Of a stretch of 64,000 bases of DNA, positions 19,316 through 27,766 are shown in pieces. Location: contig NZ_JBGKAD010000005.1 of NCBI RefSeq assembly GCF_041361345.1, forward strand, positions 1-64,000, read 5' to 3'. Both the position numbers and the translations under genes were made by a program. The first letter of the stretch is position 1, and the number at the start of each line of letters is the position of its first letter. Source of the DNA: Halobaculum sp. MBLA0147. Its GTDB lineage: Archaea; Halobacteriota; Halobacteria; Halobacteriales; Haloferacaceae. The notes under the pieces are model-generated. The model did not search any database. It saw only the letters and a program-made list of their open reading frames with translations, and had not been told where the DNA came from.

Positions 19316-19467
19316 AGTGCCCCACTTGTGGATACGACTTCGAGTCGGCCGAGACACGCCAGTGTCCCCGGTGTGGTGACTCGCTCGACTGCTCGGTCGT
19401 CTCGTGCGCGAACTGTGATCAGTGCACCAGCCTCCTAGCACAACTCCGTCGTCTGACTGACCGGTGA
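19312..19467 (+). CDS. Small eight-cysteine zinc-ribbon protein in feo operon
   Basis: A 51-residue protein whose GTG start overlaps the feoB stop by four bases. It has eight cysteines at residues 3, 6, 18, 21, 27, 32, 35 and 38. The first four form two CPxCG-type knuckles ('CPTCGYDF' and 'CPRCGDSL'); the others form CxxCxxC ('CANCDQC'). Such a pattern would bind zinc or possibly an iron-sulfur cluster. In bacteria a small cysteine-rich FeoC often follows feoB, so this could be a functional analogue, but I do not recognise a FeoC sequence. Confidence 0.78.
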   Translation: MKCPTCGYDFESAETRQCPRCGDSLDCSVVSCANCDQCTSLLAQLRRLTDR

Positions 19468-19877
19468 CGCGACGAGAATAGCTAGCTACGCACACCAGCC
19501 GAAGTCGCACGAGACGGCGGCCGTTCCGATGGCCTATTCGTGACATTGCGACAGCCATCGGTTTTGCGCATAGAGCTTGTTACCGCCGAAAAGTTGCACC
19601 GGGCCAACAGCATAGAACCCCGCTCTAACCTTCGTGAAGACGTGGAGCAGCCTCGTGAGCGCGAGCAGTCCCGCCGACTTTTTCTGTGGTTGAGAGTCCA
19701 GTCTCTCTGACCGTCGTCTGACTTCGTGTTATCGGGTGCACTCAGAGCCCTAATAAACAGAGAATGGTGAATTTCTAACAGCAATACTGCGAGGCAGTAG
19801 TGGCAGCAAAAGAGTCAACAACGACACAGCCACAGCAAGAAGACGGGTTGAAATGTGTGGAGATAATACAATTCTAT
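19468..19877. other. Intergenic region without a gene
   Basis: About 410 bases after the feo operon. Open frames here lack codon character or recognisable domains. The last 60 bases are A/T-rich and probably contain the promoter of the next small membrane protein. Confidence 0.4.
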
Positions 19878-20153
19878 ATGAGTACGCCGGAGGCGAACGA
19901 CGATGTTGGATCACCAGACGAGAATGGAGCAGGCCAGTCACCGTTGGCAGTCGCGGTGCCCGTATTCGCAGTCGTGGTAACGTTCGCGTCAGTCGCGTAC
20001 GGAATACTCGTATCGATCGTCGATTTAGCGGTCGGTGTGTTGGCTTACCCTGTCGCGTCAACAGCCCCGTTCATCGTCATCACTGGCGCCATCCTCACAA
20101 TCCCAGTGCTTGCCGTGACGACGCTGATCACGACGCGCGTGGCGGGTACGTGA
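19878..20153 (+). CDS. Small membrane protein, two helices
   Basis: A 91-residue protein of unknown function, beginning 'MSTPEANDDVGSPDENG'. An acidic N terminus is followed by two hydrophobic segments (about 24-50 and 55-85). The ATG at 19878 is preferred over one 26 codons earlier because the upstream part has no haloarchaeal coding character. It is transcribed toward the rhodanese/persulfide-dioxygenase gene 280 bases away. Confidence 0.65.
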   Translation: MSTPEANDDVGSPDENGAGQSPLAVAVPVFAVVVTFASVAYGILVSIVDLAVGVLAYPVASTAPFIVITGAILTIPVLAVTTLITTRVAGT

Positions 20154-20431
20154 CTGCCTCTTGGACTGAGGCAGGGGAAGGTGCCTACTGCGTGTATGCC
20201 GTCCTGTGTAGCATCAGATGCAACAGATCTCCTACTACTCTCATGAGTGTAGGAATGAGCAATTACCACACTACAGTGACCGGGGGACCACCCCATTTCA
20301 CGCAGCCTATTGCCACTTCTCGCCATTGAGTAGTGTACTTTGGCACGGCCTTCTGGTCTGCATCTGTTTCCACTAGTATTGTAATTCACCCACAATTCTT
20401 AACTACCTCCCGGCCCCACGTGTCGGTGGAG

Positions 20432-21622
20432 ATGAACCCAGACGACTTTCCGACGCCGGATGTCGACGTTCCGTCGACCGCGGCGTCCGAACTCAGACAG
20501 TCGATTACCGACGGCGATAGCGTGGCCGTTCTCGACACACGGAACGATTCTGACTTCCAAGAGTGGCACGTAGACGGTCCAAACGTCGAGATCGAGAACG
20601 TTCCCTATTACGAGTTCCTCGGCGAGGAGGTTGACGAGGCACTCCTTGATCGGGTACCGGTCGGTGACCCGTTGGTAGTCTTGTGTGCGAAAGGCGGCGC
20701 GAGTGAGTACGTTGCTGGTGAGTTGATCGAGGCTGGCCGAGATGTCGTCCATCTGGACGGGGGGATGGAGGCATGGGCACGAATATACGAGCGTATCAAA
20801 ATCGAAGACTATGATGGTCCTGGAGCAGTCTATCAGTACCACCGTCCCTCCTCAGGCTGTCTCGGCTACCTCGTTGTTTCCGATGGGGAGGCAGCGGTGA
20901 TCGACCCGTTGCGGTCGTTCACCGATCGGTACGTGGATGATGCCGCAGCGCTGGATGCAGAGCTTGTGTACGCGCTGGACACACACGTGCACGCAGACCA
21001 CGTCAGTGGTGTCCGTGATCTGAATGAGACAAGTGTGGGTGTGATTCCTGCTGAGGCCGTCCCACGAGGCGTCACTTACGATGAGGAGGTGTCGACCGCC
21101 GCTGACGGCGACACGTTCTCTATCGGCAATGTTGAAATCGAGACAGTGCACACGCCGGGTCACACTTCTGGGATGACCTCGTATCTCGTCGGTGACTCGC
21201 TGCTGGCGACAGGTGACGGACTGTTCATTGAGAGTGTTGCTCGCCCGGATCTTGAAGAAGGGGACGAGGGGGCGCCTGACGCAGCTCGACAACTGTATGA
21301 GACTCTCCAAGAGCGTATCCTGTCACTTGACGACGACGTGTTGATCGGAGGTGCACACGTCAGCGACGCCGCAGAACCGGCTGCCGACGGGAGCTACACC
21401 GCACCGCTCGGCCAACTCGTCGAGGAGATGGACGCACTGACGTACGAGAAAGGCGAGTTCGTCGAGACAGTATTGGCTGACATGCCGCCCCGTCCAGCAA
21501 ACTACGAGGACATTATCGCAACTAATCTCGGCAAACAGACAGTGGACGATCAAGAAGCCTTCCGGCTTGAACTTGGCCCGAACAACTGCGCTGCAAGCCA
21601 GGAGTCGATGGCAGGCGACTAG
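20432..21622 (+). CDS. Rhodanese-MBL fusion, persulfide dioxygenase-like
   Basis: A 396-residue two-domain enzyme. Residues about 12-118 form a rhodanese domain with the active-site loop 'LCAKGGAS' (cysteine 85). Residues about 125-380 form a metallo-beta-lactamase fold with 'THVHADHVSG' (H185, H187, D189, H190) and 'HTPGHTSGM'. The MBL part resembles ETHE1-type persulfide dioxygenases, which oxidise glutathione or other persulfides to sulfite. In the better known fusions the rhodanese follows the dioxygenase; here it precedes it. The start chosen is ATG 20432; an in-frame GTG lies 12 bases earlier. It opens a sulfur gene cluster. Confidence 0.9.
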   Translation: MNPDDFPTPDVDVPSTAASELRQSITDGDSVAVLDTRNDSDFQEWHVDGPNVEIENVPYYEFLGEEVDEALLDRVPVGDPLVVLCAKGGASEYVAGELIEAGRDVVHLDGGMEAWARIYERIKIEDYDGPGAVYQYHRPSSGCLGYLVVSDGEAAVIDPLRSFTDRYVDDAAALDAELVYALDTHVHADHVSGVRDLNETSVGVIPAEAVPRGVTYDEEVSTAADGDTFSIGNVEIETVHTPGHTSGMTSYLVGDSLLATGDGLFIESVARPDLEEGDEGAPDAARQLYETLQERILSLDDDVLIGGAHVSDAAEPAADGSYTAPLGQLVEEMDALTYEKGEFVETVLADMPPRPANYEDIIATNLGKQTVDDQEAFRLELGPNNCAASQESMAGD

Positions 21623-21728
21623 CTCACGTTCAATTTCTGTCGCTTTTTGTAGGATGACTAAACTTCTAAGTAAATGAGCCAGTGAAGTGTTGAGTAGTTG
21701 AACTGACTAATGTGGTACGACGAGCTGT

Positions 21729-22760
21729 TTAGTCGGCGGCCCGTGTCGTGTCTGTCCGCTCGCCTGTGCGGAGTTCGCGGACGGAATTGACAACGATCGC
21801 TCCGCTGACAAGCAGTGCTGCTCCGACGATAACAACGAGCGCGACTGTGTCCAACACGGGGGCGTCGACTACACCACCAACCTGCCGAATCGCGACCGCA
21901 ATAGCACCGAGCAATAACATTACCCCGAAGTACACCTGAATATCGTCCTCCTCAACGACGCTCGTTGCGGCTGCACCTAGCCGCGCGCCCAGCGCTGACC
22001 CGCTCAGCAGTGGGACGACAATCGTGAGGTCAACTGCTCCGTCGAGTGCGTAAAGGAAGCTCCCGATCCCGCCAGAAAACACGATTTCGAACAGATCTGT
22101 CCCGACAGCGACTGGTACCGGGACACCGACGAGATAGAATAATGCCGGCATCCTGATGAAGCCGCCGCCAACGCCGAGGAACCCTGATAAAAGTCCGGTC
22201 GCGAACGCGACGAACAAGACCATCCACAGTGAGACGACGACTCCGCCACGTAACTCTAGCATCGGTGGTACTTGATACGACTGAATCTTCTGTGCGACCG
22301 GTGGGAGCTCTCTGTCGTCGGACGAGTCGGCGTCCTCGCTGGGACCAAACCCGCCGCTACCCTCACCGAGCGCGCGGTACGTGACGAAGGCTCCGATTCC
22401 GCCAAGAAGGCCGATGTACGACACGTTGACGATTACATTAGCAAGTCCAATTCGCTGGAGCCAGTGGAGGCCGATCTTCCCCACCTCGATTCCGGCAGTG
22501 GTGCCGACGATCATTGAGACGCCCAGTTTGTAGTCGACCTGCCCAAGATCGCGGTGCTTCAGCGTCGCGATCACAGACGTTCCGAACACGAACGCTAGTC
22601 CGGAGGCGACTGCTACATCCGTCTCGTACCCCATCACGAGCAGCGCGGGTGTGACAAGGAACGATCCACCCATCCCAAAGAAGCCGAACAAAAGTCCAAC
22701 AAGGAGCCCAAACCCAGCAAACGTGCCGAGCAGACTCACCGCAACACCGAGCAGCTCCAT
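21729..22760 (-). CDS. TauE/SafE family anion permease
   Basis: A 343-residue membrane protein of the TauE/SafE (sulfite exporter, DUF81) family. The repeated glycine-rich family motif appears twice: 'GLLFGFFGMGGSFLVTPALL' near residue 20 and 'GLLSGFLGVGGGFIRMPALF' in the second half. About eight membrane segments are visible. The ATG at 22760 removes a 37-residue non-hydrophobic extension and places the start two bases after the stop of the small upstream gene. Within this cluster it probably exports sulfite or moves another sulfur anion. Confidence 0.92.
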   Translation of the reverse strand: MELLGVAVSLLGTFAGFGLLVGLLFGFFGMGGSFLVTPALLVMGYETDVAVASGLAFVFGTSVIATLKHRDLGQVDYKLGVSMIVGTTAGIEVGKIGLHWLQRIGLANVIVNVSYIGLLGGIGAFVTYRALGEGSGGFGPSEDADSSDDRELPPVAQKIQSYQVPPMLELRGGVVVSLWMVLFVAFATGLLSGFLGVGGGFIRMPALFYLVGVPVPVAVGTDLFEIVFSGGIGSFLYALDGAVDLTIVVPLLSGSALGARLGAAATSVVEEDDIQVYFGVMLLLGAIAVAIRQVGGVVDAPVLDTVALVVIVGAALLVSGAIVVNSVRELRTGERTDTTRAAD

Positions 22761-22761
22761 A

Positions 22762-22908
22762 TCACTGGCCCTCCAATGTGCGTGCCAGCCAGGGACCGAT
22801 GACCCGTTCCAAGGCGCCATAGCCGAGGTACAACACCAACGCCTCGATAAGCACTGCACCGATGACAACACCTGCCTGCGTTACCGCGGCTGACTCAACA
22901 CCCAGCAT
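22762..22908 (-). CDS. 48-residue single-helix membrane protein
   Basis: A small protein starting 'MLGVESAAVTQAGVVIGAVL' and ending in a charged tail. One hydrophobic helix spans about residues 10-32. Its stop is one base from the TauE start, so the two are probably co-translated. Similar small proteins (I recall a DUF7512 label) occur with haloarchaeal sulfur permeases. A subunit or stabiliser role is inferred. Confidence 0.65.
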   Translation of the reverse strand: MLGVESAAVTQAGVVIGAVLIEALVLYLGYGALERVIGPWLARTLEGQ

Positions 22909-23270
22909 CGGTACCCCGTTCGATCGCTGCCGTAGTATTGTTAGTTCGCTGCATATCCGATAGTTGTCGCGGGTGCCTATAACAGTGTTGGACCAAACCC
23001 ACAATACTATATTCCCGTGTCTGATGGGTACCCTCTCATAAGTTATCGGGTTGTTATTCAGGAAGCGACAGCGGTGTTGCCCCGCATATTGTGCTTCTAG
23101 GTTGATCCTGTCACGCGCGTGACGCGGGGTGCGAAATCAATTCTCAACTAGTACCCCAATCTTGAGAGTACGGATAACCGTGTACTATTATCCGACAACT
23201 GCTGAGGGTGCAACAGACTGAGCCGCCGCCTCGCGACTAACTACTTCTAGGAAGACCGTGTCGTGGAGAC
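22909..23270. other. Intergenic region with shared GAATAACAACC motif
   Basis: About 360 bases with no convincing gene. On the minus strand GAATAACAACC (23049-23059) precedes the small membrane protein/TauE pair by 141 bases; the same 11-mer lies just before tusA (24106-24116). Confidence 0.4.
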
Positions 23271-23852
23271 TCAGACGAGAAGTTGCACGTCTGCGTTAGC
23301 CATCTCTTGGAACGCGGTTGCGGCACCTACACCCGTCGTGACACCATCGAAGAACTCTGTCTCGTCGTAGTCGAACAGGTCCATCGTCATCTGACACGCC
23401 TGTAAATCGACGCCAGCGTCCAACGAGGTCTCAATCAGCTCTTCGATGCTAGCGACATTCTCATCGTCGATCTTCTGGCGCATCATCCGGCTCGTCACGG
23501 CGTCCATCCCGGGCAACGCCGCGACGGCGTTAGGCACCGAAAGGTTAGGATTGCCGACCGCTGACATCGATAGGTCGCTTGCGTGGTCCTCGTGGAGGAT
23601 CTCTAGTCCCCAGAACGTGTGGAACACGGTCACATCATAGCCGAACGCCGCGGCTGTTGACGCGAGAATCAATGGCGGGTACGCCATATCGAGAGTGCCT
23701 TGCGTGGCGACAATCACCATCTTATCTTGTGTCTGAGCGGCGGCGATATCCTCCTCGAGTTCTGCCAGCTCATCCTCCAACTCAGCGACGCGGGCAGCCA
23801 ACTCCGCCCGAGTTGGTCCGTCGCTCGGCCCGCTCGGAGTGTCGGTACTCAT
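23271..23852 (-). CDS. DsrE/DsrF/DsrH-like family protein
   Basis: A 193-residue protein. An N-terminal coiled coil (about residues 15-42, 'LAARVAELEDELAELEEDIA') precedes a DsrE-like alpha/beta domain: 'KMVIVATQGTLDMAYPPLIL', 'YDVTVFHTFWGLEIL', and 'LQACQMTMDLF' with the conserved cysteine near 158. DsrE-type proteins carry or relay sulfur together with TusA, and tusA is directly upstream, one base from this start. A role as sulfur carrier in the cytoplasm is likely. Confidence 0.9.
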   Translation of the reverse strand: MSTDTPSGPSDGPTRAELAARVAELEDELAELEEDIAAAQTQDKMVIVATQGTLDMAYPPLILASTAAAFGYDVTVFHTFWGLEILHEDHASDLSMSAVGNPNLSVPNAVAALPGMDAVTSRMMRQKIDDENVASIEELIETSLDAGVDLQACQMTMDLFDYDETEFFDGVTTGVGAATAFQEMANADVQLLV

Positions 23853-23853
23853 A

Positions 23854-24099
23854 TCAGGCTGTCCGCCGGATGTAGTGGCGGTAGATATCGCCGTCCTCGT
23901 TCTGGTCCACTAGTTCGAACTCGTCGGCAGAGTCTGCCCACCCCGCGATGTCGCTCATGCTCCCGGGGTCAGTCGCGAGCACCTCTAATACCTCATCCGT
24001 GCTCAATTGGTCGACCGCTTGTTTGGTCTTGATCACCGGCATCGGGCAGTTCTGACCCTGTACGTCAAGCGTCTCTGTCGCGTCGACAGTCGAACTCAT
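23854..24099 (-). CDS. tusA: TusA family sulfur carrier
   Basis: An 81-residue TusA-type protein. The active cysteine is residue 18 in 'QNCPMPVIKTKQ', matching the family CPxP motif. The ATG at 24099 gives a normal-length protein; the longer frame upstream has no family similarity. It is the first gene of a tusA-dsrE pair. TusA proteins accept persulfide sulfur and hand it to other carriers. The GAATAACAACC motif lies seven bases before the start. Confidence 0.92.
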   Translation of the reverse strand: MSSTVDATETLDVQGQNCPMPVIKTKQAVDQLSTDEVLEVLATDPGSMSDIAGWADSADEFELVDQNEDGDIYRHYIRRTA

Positions 24100-24105
24100 C
24101 CACCC

Positions 24106-24116
24106 GGTTGTTATTC
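24106..24116 (-). promoter_or_regulatory. GAATAACAACC motif before tusA
   Basis: An 11-base sequence identical to 23049-23059, on the same strand. Its position next to the tusA start suggests a regulatory or leader element shared by two sulfur operons. Two copies are too few to prove function. Confidence 0.3.
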
Positions 24117-24333
24117 GGGCGGTAATATAACTTTGTCGACTGTATTGTGGGTTTCTCACCATCTAGCATCCGTTCTTATCGGGCTGCATTCCATATATGG
24201 GGCATCAGAGGCTCAGAGACCGGATATCTGGACTGTGATGCATTGAGAGCGTTGTGGATGTGAAGGCTTATTGCAACGCAGGAACAAAGACGAGTCACAT
24301 GCAGGTGACGCACACAGGGAGGACGATGGAACC

Positions 24334-24834
24334 GTGGTGACGAGCGTCCTTGCGCAACTCGGCGGCTTTGATGTGTTGTTCCCACGCGGCATTAGTCGAT
24401 ATGCCGTTGGTGGGTTGTTAGTGGCAACAGGGATCGGTGTGATCTATGTTGCGACGGCCATCTCCCCCGGTAACAGCACGTTTCTAGAGACGACGCTGTC
24501 GTATGTCTCCGACCAGTCACGGTTCCAACAGAGTCGGTTCGTTGAATCGCGTGACTGGCGAGTCGTGTTTGCTGTCAGTATCGTCGCGGGCGCAGCACTG
24601 TGGGGACTAATATTAGATCCCGGTCCGTTCCTCACTGAGGTCCAGCCCTGGCGGCTGTTCGTTGGTGGAACTCTCGTCGGAATCGGCACTCGGATCGGGA
24701 AAGGTTGCACAGCCGGCCACGGTGTCTGTGGACTCGGCTCGGGATCACAGACCTCGATCCTCAACGTCATCTTGTTCGTCGGGGTCGCGATTGCAACCGC
24801 TGCCGTCGTCGCTGCACTGGGGGTAACACCGTGA
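24334..24834 (+). CDS. YeeE/YedE family transporter half (N-terminal type)
   Basis: A membrane protein of the YeeE/YedE (TsuA-like thiosulfate permease) family, about 166 residues. The family motif 'GTRIGKGCTAGHGVCGLGSG' lies near residue 120 and carries two cysteines implicated in sulfur-compound passage. About four to five membrane helices are visible. I chose the GTG at 24334, which follows GGGAGG; a TTG at 24271 would add 21 polar residues. It overlaps the second YeeE gene by four bases, and the two halves together would match a full-length permease. Confidence 0.87.
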   Translation: MVTSVLAQLGGFDVLFPRGISRYAVGGLLVATGIGVIYVATAISPGNSTFLETTLSYVSDQSRFQQSRFVESRDWRVVFAVSIVAGAALWGLILDPGPFLTEVQPWRLFVGGTLVGIGTRIGKGCTAGHGVCGLGSGSQTSILNVILFVGVAIATAAVVAALGVTP

Positions 24835-25292
24835 GCGACCGTCACCCGCTATTCTACCCGCTGATTGTCCTTGGCGGGCTGATCGAGGGATTCGGACTCG
24901 CATACAGCGGGATGGCACGCCCAGAGGTCGTGCTTGACTTCCTCCAGTTTGACGACCTCGGACTGGTGTTCGTGATGGGCGGTGCGGCGGTCGTGTCAAG
25001 CTTGTTCTTCTTCATCGTCCCCAGACTCCGCGATCGCGCCCCGCTGACTGGCGACACGTACGGTCGTCGACTGAAGTCGATGGATCGCAACGTCGCTGTC
25101 GGCGGCATCGTCTTCGGCGTCGGTTGGGGACTGTCGGGGATCTGTCCGGGTGCAGCATACGCGAGTTTGGGCGTGGGGAACATTACAATCCTGTGGGCGC
25201 TCGCCGGGATGTTCCTTGGTGCATACCTCCAGGGTGTCTGGCGGTCCCGCGAAAGCGAGCGCGGAGCTGCACCCACGGCAACTGGCGACTGA
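24831..25292 (+). CDS. YeeE/YedE family transporter half (DUF6691 type)
   Basis: The second half-size permease, 153 residues, with four membrane segments. The corresponding motif is 'GVGWGLSGICPGAAYASLGV' around residues 99-118, with one conserved cysteine. The GTG at 24831 overlaps the first half's stop (GTGA). The pair is expected to form a thiosulfate or sulfide-species importer that feeds TusA, DsrE and the rhodanese enzymes. Confidence 0.88.
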   Translation: MSDRHPLFYPLIVLGGLIEGFGLAYSGMARPEVVLDFLQFDDLGLVFVMGGAAVVSSLFFFIVPRLRDRAPLTGDTYGRRLKSMDRNVAVGGIVFGVGWGLSGICPGAAYASLGVGNITILWALAGMFLGAYLQGVWRSRESERGAAPTATGD

Positions 25293-25712
25293 CTCAGTCG
25301 GTGAAAGACTTGTAGCCAAGATTCTCCGTCACCAATTTGCCTGTCCGCCGGTTTTTATTCCCCTGCCCGTCGCTGGCCCCTTCTAGATATCTGGACAGAG
25401 CTTCTCGGTGAGCCTTGCTGTACAAACACTATTGGGAATAGTGGTGTTCGTCCGGTTCCTCGCTTTATTAAGTTCTTTTTGACACGGTAAATCGAAGCGG
25501 ATCACATGCACGTGCCACGAAAGCCGGAGACTGATTTGCACCGACTATTCTATGATTAAGCCAACCGTCTGTTACTAACCCAATTTTACACGTGAGCAAG
25601 ACGAGTACTCTGGGCTTGACCCGAGGCTGTTCACGAACCTACCCTCTCTATGGGAAGAAGCCTCGGGGCTTACTCCCGAGGTACTTCACGACTCCACCTA
25701 GCCGACTTGCAG
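25293..25712. other. Intergenic region with IS200/IS605-like hairpin
   Basis: About 420 bases between the YeeE pair and the YgaP-like gene. No gene is apparent. It includes A/T-rich tracts at 25440-25570 and the hairpin at 25661-25681. Confidence 0.45.
25655..25690. repeat. IS200/IS605-like terminal hairpin remnant
   Basis: CCTCGGG (25661-25667) pairs with CCCGAGG (25675-25681) around a 7-base loop, preceded by GAAG and followed by TACTTCAC. The structure resembles ends of haloarchaeal IS200/IS605 elements, but no transposase is near. It could instead be a terminator hairpin. Confidence 0.35.
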
Positions 25713-25934
25713 TCAGCGTCTGTTCCCGCGCGTACCGATGCCAAGGACATTATACAGCGGGCAAACGTTCACAGTCCCAGTCACCAACAATACGAGTGCC
25801 AGCACACCCAGGATTGGCGACACTACCGCCGGCAATGCCACCGTCTGTGTCAGTATGGCTAGCGATAATGCACCGGCCACTGCGCCCACAAGTACTCGTA
25901 CTGTTCCGTCGGAACCGCCTACGTTCTTTTCCAT
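25713..25934 (-). CDS. YgaP-like/DUF2892 membrane protein
   Basis: A 73-residue protein beginning 'MEKNVGGSDGTVRVLVGAVA', which fits the YgaP transmembrane (DUF2892) family. Two membrane helices (about 13-32 and 36-56) are followed by the family tail 'NVCPLYNVLGIGTR' with its conserved cysteine. In bacteria this domain is often fused to a rhodanese, and the sulfur context agrees. A 14-base direct repeat lies upstream. Confidence 0.9.
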   Translation of the reverse strand: MEKNVGGSDGTVRVLVGAVAGALSLAILTQTVALPAVVSPILGVLALVLLVTGTVNVCPLYNVLGIGTRGNRR

Positions 25935-25983
25935 ATATGACAATACTCCCACAAGCACCTGAAAACCCGACTACCGGCAACAA

Positions 25984-26021
25984 TTGCAGGCTAAATGCCC
26001 AATACTCTTGCAGGCTAAATG
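25984..26021. promoter_or_regulatory. 14-base direct repeat before YgaP-like gene
   Basis: TTGCAGGCTAAATG occurs at 25984-25997 and again at 26008-26021, exactly 24 bases apart. The pair lies 50-87 bases before the YgaP-like start and on the far side of the TrmB-like regulator's stop. Spacing near two helical turns suggests adjacent binding of a dimeric regulator on one DNA face. Confidence 0.5.
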
Positions 26022-26154
26022 GAAAAGTTTGATATCGGGAGGTATCAGATCTTACCGTCCATCATCACTAGCAGCGATTCCTGTACAGGTCACAGAAACC
26101 CAAGATAGCAGTTGACGATAGCCGATCAACAGCTTCTATGATTCGCGATATCAG

Positions 26155-26550
26155 TCAGCTGTTCGCGACCACCGGTGGTTCATCGAATTCATCACGATAC
26201 CTGTTGATTAACTGTCCTACCTGCGCGTACCAGTCGTTAAGCATCCGGTTCAACTCATCTGCGACTTCGTCAGGGTTAGTCAGCGTGAACACGTGGTAAT
26301 AGCCTCCCTGATCGTAGTTGATTTGTTCGCGTTCCACAAACCCGGTGTCAACAAGCCGCCGCACTGATCGGTATGCAGTTGAGCGTTCTCGATCAATTCG
26401 CTCCGCGATTTCGTCAACGGTTAATGCTTCTTCGGCTGACGCCAACTCGTCAAAGACAACGCGGTCAAGTTCCTTCAACCCGTAGAAACACTCCAGCAGT
26501 CCTTCGCACTCTAGGTCCTCTTGGAGGTAGTCGTCAATTGAATTGGCCAT
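26155..26550 (-). CDS. TrmB-like helix-turn-helix regulator
   Basis: A 131-residue regulator. The winged helix lies around residues 30-85, including 'LTVDEIAERIDRERSTAYRS' and 'VRRLVDTGFVEREQI'. The C-terminal region is helical and probably dimerises. The ATG at 26550 starts a compact family-like protein. It is encoded next to the YgaP-like gene and the aminotransferase in the sulfur block, so it is a good candidate for sulfur-responsive control, perhaps through the direct repeat at 25984. Confidence 0.82.
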   Translation of the reverse strand: MANSIDDYLQEDLECEGLLECFYGLKELDRVVFDELASAEEALTVDEIAERIDRERSTAYRSVRRLVDTGFVEREQINYDQGGYYHVFTLTNPDEVADELNRMLNDWYAQVGQLINRYRDEFDEPPVVANS

Positions 26551-26629
26551 ACCAGAGCGTATATCTCGTGGCGTCAAAAGGCTTGTGCGTTTCGTGAACA
26601 ACTGGACAAGACCGCCGATAATGGGCACC

Positions 26630-27766
26630 CTACCGATCGGTCGGTGTCGACTTATCAAGTTCCCGCGCAAGCCGATCTACCTCAGTTGCTGTATTAACAG
26701 CGTGAATCGATGCTCGGACAGCGTCGGGGTCCGATAGCGATCTGATGGTGATTCCAGCGCCCCCAAGCCGTTCGACAGTCGCCTGTGGGTCTGGCACGTC
26801 GATCGTGACGAGCCCGGACTCCGCCGGCGTTGGCGTCAGCAGTTGCTTGTCCGGCACCGCATCGGTGAACCGTTCGGTTAGTGCGGTAATTCGGTCGCGA
26901 ATCGTGGTGATTCCAACTTCACGGATCGTGTCCATTGCCTCTGACAACGCAACGTGTGGTGCGGGGTTCGCTGATCCCACCTCAAACCGTTCGGCGCCCG
27001 GCGCGAACGACACCGATGAACCGCTTGCGTCGTTGACGCTTCGGTAGCCCACCCGTCTGGGTGCGAGTTCGTCTGCCACTGCATGATCAACATAGAGGAA
27101 CCCGCCACCCCACAGCCCAAGAAGCCACTTATGACCGGCTGCCGCGACCGCATCCGCGTCCCACACGTCGACATCCGACTCGGCCTGTCCAGGGACCTGT
27201 ACTGCGTCGACGAGCGCGAGCGCGCCTGCATCATGTGTGATCTTGACCAACTCAGTGACGGGAAGCTGAGTACCATGGGTCCACGTGATCGCACTGAAAC
27301 ACGCTAGCTTCGCGTCTGCAACTGCATCAGCAAACGCATCACGGTTAATGCGTCCACCTTCTGTTGGGACAGTTCTAACCTCGACACCCGCACGCTCTAA
27401 CCGTCGCCATGGGAGTGTTCCGGCAGGGTGTTCAAGATCGGTCCTGACGACCACATCCCCATCCTCCCAGGAGATACCGTCTGCGACCGCGTTGATTCCG
27501 GCAGTCGTTGATTCTGTTAGCGCGATCTCCGCGGGTGCAGCGTTTATGAACCGGGCCACCCGCTCGCGCACCTCGTCGTATGTGTCGAACGCGTGCTGAT
27601 ACGGGTCGCTCGCTGCCGGTACAGTAAACTCATGATCGGCAAGAAATGACTCTGCCCGCTCGACAACATATCGTGGGCTTGGCCCGTGGGCGCCGTAATT
27701 AAAGTATGCTTCCTCGCTAAGCGCTGGCACGTCTGCACGGAGTTCCATCGGCGTGAGTCCACTCAT
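26630..27766 (-). CDS. Class V aminotransferase (cysteine desulfurase-like)
   Basis: A PLP enzyme of 378 residues. The PLP-binding lysine is K213 in 'AAAGHKWLLG'. Other fold-type I features include 'NYGAHGPSP' near the N terminus, 'LTESTTAGINAV', and the aspartate in 'ALVDAVQVPGQ'. It belongs to the class V (NifS/isopenicillin epimerase-like) group. I see no clear desulfurase cysteine loop, so the reaction cannot be named. The ATG at 27766 is preferred over two ATGs further upstream, which would add a basic, non-conserved tail. The neighbouring sulfur genes make desulfurase activity attractive but unproven. Confidence 0.88.
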   Translation of the reverse strand: MSGLTPMELRADVPALSEEAYFNYGAHGPSPRYVVERAESFLADHEFTVPAASDPYQHAFDTYDEVRERVARFINAAPAEIALTESTTAGINAVADGISWEDGDVVVRTDLEHPAGTLPWRRLERAGVEVRTVPTEGGRINRDAFADAVADAKLACFSAITWTHGTQLPVTELVKITHDAGALALVDAVQVPGQAESDVDVWDADAVAAAGHKWLLGLWGGGFLYVDHAVADELAPRRVGYRSVNDASGSSVSFAPGAERFEVGSANPAPHVALSEAMDTIREVGITTIRDRITALTERFTDAVPDKQLLTPTPAESGLVTIDVPDPQATVERLGGAGITIRSLSDPDAVRASIHAVNTATEVDRLARELDKSTPTDR

